A stretch of 64,000 nucleotides of DNA. Origin: Acetoanaerobium pronyense (GTDB lineage: Bacteria > Bacillota > Clostridia > Peptostreptococcales > Filifactoraceae). The position numbers and the translations under genes are program-made. The stretch lies in contig NZ_JAGGLI010000002.1 of NCBI RefSeq assembly GCF_017874355.1, positions 62,001-126,000 of the forward strand. Direction: 5' to 3'. This document shows, piece after piece, positions 56,198 through 64,000 of the stretch (the stretch's first letter is position 1; every line of letters begins with the position of its first letter). The notes beneath the pieces were generated by a model. It was not told the origin of the DNA. It searched no databases and saw nothing but the letters and a program-made list of their open reading frames with translations.

Positions 56198-58542
56198 TAG
56201 TTCTCCTCATTTCTAACTAAAGCTTCTTCTAAAACCTGCTCCATGTTAGACACAAGTACAAACTTTAGCTTCTTCTTTACATTTTCAGGAATCTCATCAA
56301 GGTCTCTTTTATTCTCTTCTGGAAGTATTATCGTCTTGATTCCCGCTCTATTTGCTGCAAGGACCTTTTCCTTGATTCCTCCAACTGGAAGTACCTTACC
56401 CCTTAAAGTAATCTCTCCAGTCATAGCTAAATCTCCTCTTACAGGAATATTACTAAGGGCGGATAGTATTGCAGTCGCCATTGTCACTCCTGCGGAAGGA
56501 CCGTCTTTTGGTATAGCTCCTTCTGGAATATGGACATGAATGTCCTTCTCTTTATAAAAATTTTCATCAATATTGTATTTATCTGATATAGATCTTATAT
56601 AGCTCATACCTGCTCTTGCAGATTCTTTCATTACGTTTCCAAGCTGACCTGTAAGCTCTAGCTTTCCATTTCCTTTCATAGTACCTATCTCTATAGTAAG
56701 AGTATCTCCTCCAACTGCTGTCCACGCAAGGCCAGTTACTGTACCTACTTCTGGAGCTTCAGTGGCAAGCTGGTATCTAAACATAGGTTTTCCAAGGAAT
56801 TTTTCTAGATTTTGTTTATTTACTCTAACTAGGCTTAAATCCTTGTCTTCTACTTTCTTTTTAGCGGCTTTCCTACATATCTTTCCGATTGTTCTTTCAA
56901 AATTTCTTACTCCTGACTCTCTTGTATACTTATTAATTACTTCTCTTAAAGTTTCATCTGAAATTTGAAGAAAGTCTTCTGTAAGGCCGTTTTCCTTAAG
57001 CTGCTTTGGAAGAAGGTATATTCTTCCTATTTTGAGCTTTTCTTCCTCTGTGTACCCTGATATTTGGATTACTTCCATTCTATCAAGAAGAGGCCTTGGA
57101 ATTGTAGATAGTGAATTTGCTGTTGTTATGAAAAGCACCTTTGAAAGATCAAAAGGAACCTCCATATAGTGATCCGTAAAGTCCTTGTTTTGCTCTGGAT
57201 CTAATACCTCAAGCATTGCGGATGCAGGGTCTCCCCTAAAATCTGATGCCATCTTATCTATTTCATCAAATAAAAATACAGGGTTCTTTGTTTTTACTTC
57301 TTTTATAGCATTTATTATTCTTCCAGGTATCGCACCTACATAGGTTCTTCTATGTCCTCTGATTTCTGCTTCGTCTCTTACTCCACCAAGTGAAACTCTA
57401 ACGAATTTTCTATTAAGTGACCTTGCTACAGACTTTGCTATAGAAGTCTTACCTACTCCTGGAGGACCTACAAGGCATAGTATAGGACCTTTCATTGATT
57501 TAGATATAGTTCTTACTGCAAGATATTCTATTATTCTTTCTTTTACTTTTTCAAGTCCAAAGTGATCCTCATCAAGAATACTTTCAGCTAGCTTTATATC
57601 TAGTTTATCCTTTGTTTCCTTACCCCAAGGAAGAGCAAAAAAGTTATCAAGATATGTTCTTATTACTCCACCTTCTGCAGAAGAAGGTGACATTCTCGAT
57701 AATCTATCTATCTCTTTACTTATTTTTTCAGTAACTTCTTTAGGTAGCTTTAGTTTTGAAAGTTTTTCCCTATATTCATCAATTTCATCTGCTATTACTT
57801 CGTCTTCTCCAAGTTCTCTTTGTATTGCCTTCATTTGTTCTCTAAGGTAATACTCTTTTTGAATCTTATTTACCTGCTTCTTAACTCTTATATTTATCTT
57901 TTTTTCTATTTCAAGAACTTCTATTTCCTCAAGGAGAATCCTATATATTTCCTCAAGTCTCTCTTTAGGGTCAAATACTTCAAGTATTTGCTGCTTTTGC
58001 ACAGGCTTTAGCACTATATTTGCAGCTACAGTGTCTGCAAATCTGCTTGGCTCATCTATATCTGCAAGGGTTACAAGAATCTCTCCAGATACTTTATTAC
58101 CTACATTTACATATTCCTCAAATGTATCCATAACAAGTCTCATAGTAGCATCTATATCTTTGTCTTCCTTTAGAACATCGCTATATACTATCTCTTTTAA
58201 TTTTGCTCTAAAAAACGGCTCAGTCTGATAAATTTCAGAAATCTTTGCCCTTGATATCCCTTCAACAAGTACTCTTATTGTATTTCCTGGAAGCTTGAGC
58301 ATTTGCTTGACCTTACATATAGTTCCTACGTTATAAAAATCTCCTTCTACAGGTATGTCTATTTCAGGATCCATTTGAGTAGTTAAAAAAACTAGCTGCT
58401 CCTCAAGCATAGCTTCTTCAAGAGCCATTATTGATTTTTCTCGTCCTACATCAAAATGAATTACCATATAAGGAAATATCGAAATACCTCTTAAAGGTAT
58501 CAGGGGAATATCTACTGTCTTAGTCTTATAATTTTTTGGCAT
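56197..58542 (-). CDS. lon: ATP-dependent protease Lon
   Basis: Cytosolic AAA+ protease that degrades damaged and regulatory proteins. The 781 residues comprise the N-terminal substrate domain ([20 protein letters not shown]), an ATPase domain with Walker [10 protein letters not shown] and sensor phrases [15 protein letters not shown], and the protease domain with catalytic Ser683 (PKDGPSAG) and Lys726 ([14 protein letters not shown]). AGGAG lies nine bases before the ATG. No CtsR- or CIRCE-like operator is seen upstream. It is separated from clpX by a plus-strand chromate-transporter pair. Confidence 0.97.
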   Translation of the reverse strand: MPKNYKTKTVDIPLIPLRGISIFPYMVIHFDVGREKSIMALEEAMLEEQLVFLTTQMDPEIDIPVEGDFYNVGTICKVKQMLKLPGNTIRVLVEGISRAKISEIYQTEPFFRAKLKEIVYSDVLKEDKDIDATMRLVMDTFEEYVNVGNKVSGEILVTLADIDEPSRFADTVAANIVLKPVQKQQILEVFDPKERLEEIYRILLEEIEVLEIEKKINIRVKKQVNKIQKEYYLREQMKAIQRELGEDEVIADEIDEYREKLSKLKLPKEVTEKISKEIDRLSRMSPSSAEGGVIRTYLDNFFALPWGKETKDKLDIKLAESILDEDHFGLEKVKERIIEYLAVRTISKSMKGPILCLVGPPGVGKTSIAKSVARSLNRKFVRVSLGGVRDEAEIRGHRRTYVGAIPGRIINAIKEVKTKNPVFLFDEIDKMASDFRGDPASAMLEVLDPEQNKDFTDHYMEVPFDLSKVLFITTANSLSTIPRPLLDRMEVIQISGYTEEEKLKIGRIYLLPKQLKENGLTEDFLQISDETLREVINKYTRESGVRNFERTIGKICRKAAKKKVEDKDLSLVRVNKQNLEKFLGKPMFRYQLATEAPEVGTVTGLAWTAVGGDTLTIEIGTMKGNGKLELTGQLGNVMKESARAGMSYIRSISDKYNIDENFYKEKDIHVHIPEGAIPKDGPSAGVTMATAILSALSNIPVRGDLAMTGEITLRGKVLPVGGIKEKVLAANRAGIKTIILPEENKRDLDEIPENVKKKLKFVLVSNMEQVLEEALVRNEEN

Positions 58543-58699
58543 ATTCCATTTCTCCTCTCTTAGCTTGTTTATATTTTAAATCCAATGTTATTTATCATAT
58601 TCATGGACTTAGTTTTCATATTAATGTTATCATAAAAAGTATAGATTGTTTAATTATACCCAATTACTTGAATTTCTAATTGTTAGGAGGTTAGTAAAT

Positions 58700-59227
58700 T
58701 TGTTTAAGCTTTTTAGTACTTTTTTCAAAATGGGTCTTTTTACATTTGGCGGTGGGTATGCAATGATTCCCATAATGGAGAGAGAGCTTGTTGATAATAC
58801 CAAGATGATAACAAAAGATGAATTTGTTGATTATATCTCAGTTGCACAAAGCTTTCCAGGTCCAATAGCCGTGAATCTTTCTATTCTTTTAGGATATAGG
58901 TTTATGGGCCTAAAGGGTGCTTTATCTTCACTTTTAGGTGTTGTACTTCCATCTTTTATCGTAATACTTATTGTATCACTATTTTATGCAAAAACCAGAG
59001 ATTCAAAAATTTTAGAAGGTTTTTTTAACGGAGTATCTCCTGTAGTACCCGCTCTGCTTCTTGTATCTGTTTTAAATCTGTTTAAAAAAATAAACAAATC
59101 AACAATTGATATTACCATGATTTTGGTAACTTTCATAGGGGTTGCTTTACTTGGCATCAATCCACTGTGGATGATAGGAGGAGGTGTACTCGTAGGATTA
59201 TGGAACCATTTCTACAAATTTTCCTAG
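58700..59227 (+). CDS. chrA: Chromate transporter, first half-size subunit
   Basis: A roughly 175-residue membrane protein of the short-chain CHR type; two such subunits together equal one full ChrA. Family motifs are FTFGGGYAMIPIMERELV and SVAQSFPGPIAVNLSILLGYR. The start is TTG 58700, nine bases behind AGGAGG; the longer open frame has no binding site. It overlaps the second subunit gene. CHR proteins are known for chromate efflux, but in anaerobes the physiological substrate (sulfate or another anion) is unproven. Confidence 0.87.
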   Translation: MFKLFSTFFKMGLFTFGGGYAMIPIMERELVDNTKMITKDEFVDYISVAQSFPGPIAVNLSILLGYRFMGLKGALSSLLGVVLPSFIVILIVSLFYAKTRDSKILEGFFNGVSPVVPALLLVSVLNLFKKINKSTIDITMILVTFIGVALLGINPLWMIGGGVLVGLWNHFYKFS

Positions 59228-59727
59228 TTTTTGTAAAAATAGGAAGTGTAAGCTTTGGGGGAGGCTATGCAATGCTTCCATTTATAGAGCAGGAGGTAAT
59301 TACTGTAAATAAATGGCTCACTCCAACTGAATTTTTGGATGTGCTTGCAATTTCTCAAATCACACCAGGTCCTATTGCCATAAACTCAGCAACTTTCATT
59401 GGTTTTAATCATCTTGGTTTTTTAGGAAGTCTGCTTGCTACTACTGGCATTGTATTTGGTCCTTTTATATTTATGAGCATAGTATCAGGCTTTATAGAAA
59501 AATATAAATCAAGTTCCCTAATGAAAAATATTCTTTCTTATATAAAGCCAGTTACAGTTGCACTAATACTTTCAGCCACTTATTCAACATTTTTGAAAAG
59601 TGTACTTGATGGGAAGTCACTTGTAATTTTTTTAGTTTCTGCTGCTTTGCTCATGTATACTAAAATACATCCAATAGGAATTCTTCTTTCTTTTGGAGTA
59701 GTAGGAATCATATTGAATATCCTTTGA
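59200..59727 (+). CDS. chrA: Chromate transporter, second half-size subunit
   Basis: A roughly 175-residue partner with the same CHR motifs, VSFGGGYAMLPFIEQEVI and AISQITPGPIAINSATFIGF. I start at ATG 59200, which lies within the last codons of the first subunit and gives the same length as its partner; ATG 59167 is possible but adds a highly basic tail. The overlapping genes imply translational coupling and a heterodimer of antiparallel halves. Confidence 0.86.
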   Translation: MEPFLQIFLVFVKIGSVSFGGGYAMLPFIEQEVITVNKWLTPTEFLDVLAISQITPGPIAINSATFIGFNHLGFLGSLLATTGIVFGPFIFMSIVSGFIEKYKSSSLMKNILSYIKPVTVALILSATYSTFLKSVLDGKSLVIFLVSAALLMYTKIHPIGILLSFGVVGIILNIL

Positions 59728-59736
59728 TTTCATCAC

Positions 59737-59762
59737 AAAAGGGATGCATTTGCATCCCTTTG
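59737..59762 (+). terminator. Bidirectional terminator between the chromate pair and clpX
   Basis: AAAAGGGATGCA-TT-TGCATCCCTTT, in the short gap between convergent genes. Confidence 0.75.
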
Positions 59763-59779
59763 TATATTTCACTTATTTC

Positions 59780-61039
59780 TTAGGCAGTCTCTTCTGGATT
59801 ATTTTTTGACTTTTTTAGAATAACATAAGGCTCTTTATTTTCAGTAATACATTCCTTAGTAATTACCACCTTTTCAACATCATCTCTTGATGGAATTTCA
59901 AACATTATATCCATAGTTGCTTTCTCAAGTATGCTTCTAAGACCTCTTGCTCCAGTTTTTCTTTCCATTGCTTTTTTTGCAATTTCAATAAGAGCATCGT
60001 CTTCTATATCAAGGATTACCTTGTCTAAGTCAAATAGTTTCTTAAACTGCTTAACTAGAGCATTTTTAGGCTCTTTCAATATAGATACAAGAGCTTTTTC
60101 ATCTAGAGGGTCAAGAGTTACTACAACTGGAACTCTACCTACAAACTCAGGTATAAGTCCAAATTTAAGAAGATCTTCTGTCTGGATTTGCTTTAGTATC
60201 GCTGCAGCCTCAATATCTTTTTTAGACATTATTTTAGCTCCAAAGCCTAATGCTTTTTCTCCAACTCTTCTTTGTATTATTTTGTCTATACCATCAAAAG
60301 CTCCACCAACTATAAATAGGATGTTAGTTGTGTCTATTTGAAGAAACTCTTGATGTGGATGCTTTCTTCCACCTTGAGGAGGTACATTAGCTTTAGTTCC
60401 TTCTATTATTTTTAGAAGAGCTTGCTGTACACCTTCTCCTGATACATCTCTAGTTATGGATGGATTTTCTGATTTTCTTGTTATTTTGTCTATCTCATCA
60501 ATGTATATTATACCTTTTTCAGCTTTAGCTATATCATAGTCAGAAGCCTGTATAAGTTTTAATAGGATATTTTCAACATCTTCACCTACGTACCCGGCCT
60601 CTGTAAGTGTAGTCGCATCAGCCATTGCAAAAGGTACATTCAGCATTTTCGCAAGGGTCTGTGCTAGCAGGGTCTTACCTGAACCAGTTGGCCCGAGCAT
60701 CAAGATATTGCTTTTTTGCAGCTCTATCTCTTTATTTTTAGTATCTGTTGAGAATATTCTTTTATAGTGATTGTATACAGCAACTGCAAGAGTTTTCTTT
60801 GCTTCATCTTGTCCTATAACGTACTCATCCAAATACTTCTTAATCTCTTGCGGTTTTGGAAGTCCAGTTATTTCTGTATCTACGATTTCTTCAAATTCTT
60901 CTTTTATTATTTCCTGACAAAGCTCTACACATTCGTCGCAGATATAGACATTTGGTCCAGCAATAAGTCTTTTTACCTGATCTTGACTTTTCCCGCAAAA
61001 AGAGCATCTTAGCTGCTTTTTTTCATCAAATCTTGACAT
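59780..61039 (-). CDS. clpX: ATP-dependent Clp protease, ATP-binding subunit ClpX
   Basis: Unfoldase that feeds tagged substrates to ClpP. The 419 residues begin with a zinc-binding domain (Cys12, Cys15, Cys34, Cys37), then the AAA+ module with Walker [16 protein letters not shown], Walker [12 protein letters not shown], and the pore loop [14 protein letters not shown] (GYVG). The C-terminal [14 protein letters not shown] is the sensor 2 region. It follows clpP by 27 bases. All functional motifs are intact. Confidence 0.98.
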   Translation of the reverse strand: MSRFDEKKQLRCSFCGKSQDQVKRLIAGPNVYICDECVELCQEIIKEEFEEIVDTEITGLPKPQEIKKYLDEYVIGQDEAKKTLAVAVYNHYKRIFSTDTKNKEIELQKSNILMLGPTGSGKTLLAQTLAKMLNVPFAMADATTLTEAGYVGEDVENILLKLIQASDYDIAKAEKGIIYIDEIDKITRKSENPSITRDVSGEGVQQALLKIIEGTKANVPPQGGRKHPHQEFLQIDTTNILFIVGGAFDGIDKIIQRRVGEKALGFGAKIMSKKDIEAAAILKQIQTEDLLKFGLIPEFVGRVPVVVTLDPLDEKALVSILKEPKNALVKQFKKLFDLDKVILDIEDDALIEIAKKAMERKTGARGLRSILEKATMDIMFEIPSRDDVEKVVITKECITENKEPYVILKKSKNNPEETA

Positions 61040-61066
61040 TAATTACACCTCTTTTAAAAATTTTGA

Positions 61067-61651
61067 CTAAGGTCTTTTTTCAATTACCTCATCAATTAAT
61101 CCATATTCCTTAGCATCAGTAGCCGTCATAAAGAAGTCCCTTTCAGTGTCTCTTTCGATTTTGTCCAGAGGTTGTCCACTTCTCTCAGCCATAATTTCAT
61201 TTAATTTATTTCTCATTCTTATTATTCTCTCTGCGTGAATTTTAATGTCAGTAGCTTGCCCCTGAGTTCCTCCAAGAGGTTGATGTATCATTATTTCACT
61301 GTTTGGAAGTGCAAATCTTTTGCCCTTTGCTCCTGCAGTTAATAAAAATGCTCCCATAGAAGCAGCCATTCCTATACATATAGTTGCAACATCTGGCTTT
61401 ATATATTGCATAGTGTCATATATTGCCATTCCTGCAGTTATGCTTCCTCCAGGAGAGTTTATATACAGGTAGATATCCTTGTCTGGATCTTCAGATTCAA
61501 GGTGAAGTAGCTGCGCTACCACTAAAGAGGCAGTATGATCGTTAACCTGATCTCCTAAAAATATTATTCTATCTTTAAGAAGTCTAGAATATATATCGTA
61601 GCTTCTTTCTCCTCTTCCTGTTTGTTCTATGACTATTGGTACATAAGCCAT
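61067..61651 (-). CDS. clpP: ATP-dependent Clp protease, proteolytic subunit ClpP
   Basis: Serine protease that forms the tetradecameric degradation chamber. The roughly 194 residues have catalytic Ser98 (GMAASMGAF) and His123 (IMIHQPLGG), the handle helix, and [20 protein letters not shown] with the catalytic Asp. I start at ATG 61651 ([10 protein letters not shown]), seven bases behind AGAGGAGG; the ATG two codons earlier is too close to it. It lies between tig and clpX. Confidence 0.98.
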   Translation of the reverse strand: MAYVPIVIEQTGRGERSYDIYSRLLKDRIIFLGDQVNDHTASLVVAQLLHLESEDPDKDIYLYINSPGGSITAGMAIYDTMQYIKPDVATICIGMAASMGAFLLTAGAKGKRFALPNSEIMIHQPLGGTQGQATDIKIHAERIIRMRNKLNEIMAERSGQPLDKIERDTERDFFMTATDAKEYGLIDEVIEKRP

Positions 61652-61774
61652 TTCCATACCTCCTCTGTCAGTTTTTATATATTAATTAATTATACTATAA
61701 AAATAATATTGTTCACACATTTACCTAATATACCCAAATTAAATCTATAAAAACTTTTTTTCAATACAAAATTA

Positions 61775-61796
61775 CAGTAGCCAAAGGGCTACTGTA
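61775..61796 (-). terminator. Hairpin at the tig stop codon
   Basis: TACAGTAGCC-CTTT-GGCTACTGTA on the minus strand; the stem includes the tig TAG. Only a weak T run (ATTTTG) follows, so it may be a leaky terminator before clpP. Confidence 0.5.
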
Positions 61797-63075
61797 GCTT
61801 CGCGTTCTCCTTCATAAATTCAACTGTCTTTCTAGCTACTACTGTGTCTTTTATATATTCTAAATCTGATTCTCTAAGAGTTGATTTTATTTTTTCTACT
61901 TCCATTTTGTAGCTTTCCGCCATATCTTTTAGCTCTTTTTCCATTTCTTCATCAGAAACTTCTATGTTTTCAGCCTTTGCAACAGCATCAATTACAAGTC
62001 CATTTTTTACTCTTTTTTCTGCATCTGGCTTCATCTGCCCTTTAAGGTCGTCCATTTCAGTTCCAGTAAGCTTTAGGTAGTTTTCAAGGTCAAGCCCTTG
62101 ATTTCTTAGTTGATGATCAAAGTCATAAAGCATGTTTTCAATCTGCTTTTCAATCATTACTTCTGGAATTTCAACCTTTGAGTTTTCTGCAACCTTTTCA
62201 ATTATCTTGTTTTTAGTTTCATTTTCAGCCATTGCTGATTTTGATTTTTCCATCTTTTCTCTGATGTCTTTCTTTAACTCATCTAATGTATCAAATTCGC
62301 TTACATCTTTTACAAACTCGTCATCAAGAGCTGGTAATTCCTTTTCTTTTATTTCGTTTATTTTTACAGTAAATACTGCATCTTTTCCTGCTAAATCTTC
62401 AGAATGATATTCATCTGGGAATTTTACAGAAAGGTCTTTCTCTTCGTTTAACTTCATACCTTCAAGTTGTTCTTCAAACCCTGGTATAAAAGTATTTGAT
62501 CCTACAACTATAGAGTAGTTTTCAGATTTTCCACCTTCAAACTCTTCTCCATCAACTTTTCCATTAAAGTCTATAAGAAGCATATCTCCAGACTTTACTT
62601 CTCTATCTTCTACAGAAATAAATCTTGCATTTTGTTCCTGCATTCTTTTTAATTCACCTTCTATTTCATCTTCTGAAACTTCAGATGATACCGCTTCTAC
62701 TTCTATATCTTTGTACTGTCCAAGCTCAACATCAGGCTTTACAGCAACATCAGCTATAATTACAAGATCTTGACCTTTTCCTATTTCTTCAACATCTATT
62801 TCTGGTCTGTCAATAGCTTCTATGTTGTGCTCTTTCACAGCAGCTTCAAAAGCATCTGGGAATAAAGCGTTTATAGCATCTTCAAAAAATACACCTTCTC
62901 CATATTGCTTTTCAATTATAGCCTTTGGAGCCTTCCCTTTTCTAAATCCTGGTATATTGAATTTAGCTCTAGATTTTTGATAAGCATTTTGACAAGCCTT
63001 ATCAAAGCTATCTGCATTTATTCTCATTTTTAGTGTTACAACACTATTTTCTTTTTTGATTATTTCCGAAACCAT
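61789..63075 (-). CDS. tig: Trigger factor
   Basis: Ribosome-bound chaperone and prolyl isomerase. The roughly 428 residues contain the ribosome-binding signature in FNIPGFRKGKAPKAIIEKQYG (about 37-57). The FKBP-type domain follows (about 150-245, GDMLLIDFNGKVDGEEFEGG and FIPGFEEQLEGM), then a long helical chaperone domain. The frame is open upstream, but GGGAGGCATAT leads to ATG 63075. It is followed by clpP and clpX, the common Firmicute order. Confidence 0.97.
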   Translation of the reverse strand: MVSEIIKKENSVVTLKMRINADSFDKACQNAYQKSRAKFNIPGFRKGKAPKAIIEKQYGEGVFFEDAINALFPDAFEAAVKEHNIEAIDRPEIDVEEIGKGQDLVIIADVAVKPDVELGQYKDIEVEAVSSEVSEDEIEGELKRMQEQNARFISVEDREVKSGDMLLIDFNGKVDGEEFEGGKSENYSIVVGSNTFIPGFEEQLEGMKLNEEKDLSVKFPDEYHSEDLAGKDAVFTVKINEIKEKELPALDDEFVKDVSEFDTLDELKKDIREKMEKSKSAMAENETKNKIIEKVAENSKVEIPEVMIEKQIENMLYDFDHQLRNQGLDLENYLKLTGTEMDDLKGQMKPDAEKRVKNGLVIDAVAKAENIEVSDEEMEKELKDMAESYKMEVEKIKSTLRESDLEYIKDTVVARKTVEFMKENAKLQ

Positions 63076-63168
63076 ATATGCCTCCCGCTCAGTAATTAAT
63101 TTTCTCAATAATATCCTATGTATTATAACATAAGTTTTAAATACAGTAAAATAAAATGAGATTTGACT

Positions 63169-63199
63169 AAAAGAAAGGAAAACTTTTGATTAGTTTTCC
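63169..63199 (-). terminator. Terminator after the rph-rdgB fusion
   Basis: GGAAAAC, loop, GTTTTCC and then TTTCTTTT on the minus strand. Confidence 0.7.
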
Positions 63200-63210
63200 A
63201 TAAAATTTCT

Positions 63211-64000
63211 TTATAAAATCTCAGCTAGTATTTTTTTCATTTCTTCTAAGGATTTTGCTCTATGGCTAATCTTGTTTTTTTCTTCAGAAGATATCTCTCC
63301 AAAAGTTTTGTCCATACCAGTTGGTATAAATAATGGGTCATAGCCAAATCCACTTTCTCCCATTAAGTCAAATCCTATCGTACCTTCACATATTCCTTTT
63401 GCTTTGTACTCTTTTCCATCAGGGAAAACCACTGCGATTACAGATACAAACTTTCCTTTTCTCTGATCCTTGCTGTACCCTTTTAAGAGGCTAAGGAGCT
63501 TTTCATTGTTTTTTTCATCAGTTGCACCTTCTCCTGAAAATCTTGCAGAATACACTCCTGGTCTTCCTCCAAGTACATCTACCATAAGGCCAGAATCATC
63601 TGCTATTGAAGGCATTCCTGTGAGCTTTGAAACTTCTTTTGCTTTTAGTATTGCGTTTTCCTCAAATGTACTTCCCGTCTCCTCTATTTCAAGACCTTCA
63701 AGACCAACATCCTTAAGAGAAAGAAGCTTAATATCAAAAGACTCAAGTATCTTCCCTATTTCTTCTATTTTATGGGAGTTTGAAGAAGCGATTACCATTT
63801 CAATTACTTCTTTTTCACTTATCATAGAAGATATTTCTTCTCCTAAAGCTTTTCTTTGGATTTTCATAAGCTCCTTGTTTCCCATTTCTCCTAGCTCTAA
63901 AAGGTCAAACAGTTGGGTTTTGTTGAATGGAAATTCTTCCCCTGTTCCTTGTAGCTCTACGAATTCACCTTTATCTGTCATCACAATATTCATATCCACT
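63211..64000 (-). CDS. Ribonuclease PH/XTP-dITP diphosphatase fusion (partial, N-terminus off the right edge)
   Basis: The frame continues through the window end. The first 55 or so residues ([20 protein letters not shown], then [16 protein letters not shown]) are the C-terminal part of RNase PH, a phosphate-dependent 3' tRNA-trimming enzyme. After a short linker a complete RdgB/HAM1 domain follows, which hydrolyses non-canonical purine triphosphates (dITP, XTP): [61 protein letters not shown] and [10 protein letters not shown]. The Rph-RdgB fusion is known in several Firmicutes. An internal ATG could make a separate RdgB, but no ribosome binding site stands out. Confidence 0.93.
   Translation of the reverse strand, partial: VDMNIVMTDKGEFVELQGTGEEFPFNKTQLFDLLELGEMGNKELMKIQRKALGEEISSMISEKEVIEMVIASSNSHKIEEIGKILESFDIKLLSLKDVGLEGLEIEETGSTFEENAILKAKEVSKLTGMPSIADDSGLMVDVLGGRPGVYSARFSGEGATDEKNNEKLLSLLKGYSKDQRKGKFVSVIAVVFPDGKEYKAKGICEGTIGFDLMGESGFGYDPLFIPTGMDKTFGEISSEEKNKISHRAKSLEEMKKILAEIL

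Noticed and set aside
58543-58699. CtsR or CIRCE heat-shock operator before lon
   Set aside because: No GGTCAAA direct repeat and no TTAGCACTC inverted repeat is present in the gap.

Overview
The window is AT-rich, gene-dense DNA from a low-GC Gram-positive anaerobe, most likely class Clostridia. Supporting signs are the cggR-gap-pgk-tpiA-gpmI-eno order behind rpoN, the rph/rdgB fusion followed by tig-clpP-clpX, a valine T-box, Gram-positive PhoP-type boxes, a Spo0E-like protein, strong AGGAGG ribosome binding sites with many TTG starts, and tryptophanase. I cannot name the genus safely. Almost all genes lie on the minus strand. The plus-strand exceptions are a DUF4364 gene and a TSCPD gene (15.8-16.7 kb), the regulator-tnaA pair (43.4-45.5 kb) and a chromate-transporter pair (58.7-59.7 kb).

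Layout: 1-0.9 kb, DUF1538 membrane protein (cut by the left edge). 1.1-8.2 kb, glycolytic operon cggR-gap-pgk-tpiA-gpmI-eno, with a promoter and two tandem CggR-like operators in front of cggR. 8.4-11.6 kb, rpoN, hslO and a methyltransferase. 11.8-14.7 kb, response regulator, CheC-type phosphatase, diguanylate cyclase and CPBP protease. 14.9-16.7 kb, hpt, a small membrane protein missed by ordinary length cut-offs, and two small plus-strand genes. 16.9-25.0 kb, a type I restriction-modification island (ATPase, hsdM, rhuM, hsdS, hsdR) with a 12-bp repeat tract in hsdS. 25.3-29.6 kb, folC and valS with its T-box. 29.7-36.3 kb, a phosphate block: chemoreceptor, pstS, pstC, pstA, pstB, phoU. 36.5-38.5 kb, znuC-znuB-zur. 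38.6-43.2 kb, a dicarboxylate/amino-acid symporter, pepF and an orphan solute-binding protein. 43.4-45.5 kb, PAS-HTH regulator and tryptophanase. 45.6-49.4 kb, Spo0E-like, Gx transporter, pgi and a Na/Pi cotransporter homologue with an early stop. 49.6-55.5 kb, a six-gene operon that includes an H-NOX chemoreceptor. 55.6-64 kb, ysxC, lon, the chromate pair, clpX, clpP, tig and the rph-rdgB fusion (cut by the right edge).

The most interesting signal is a local phosphate regulon. Arrays of TTAACA-like hexamers precede three minus-strand genes: the chemoreceptor, pstS and the Na/Pi cotransporter homologue. At the first two the hexamers keep an exact 11-bp period; at the third they are less regular. 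In all three the last hexamer ends exactly 20 bp before a -10 hexamer. This predicts that the chemoreceptor beside pst is a phosphate-starvation-induced receptor. The Na/Pi gene has an in-frame TAA where a Tyr codon is expected in its first helix.

Other points worth checking are an H-NOX domain carrying the Trp9/Asn74/Tyr140 set of the O2-binding subgroup, a second complete CggR-like operator, alternative hairpins between pstS and pstC, and the hsdS repeats that could shift recognition-site spacing.
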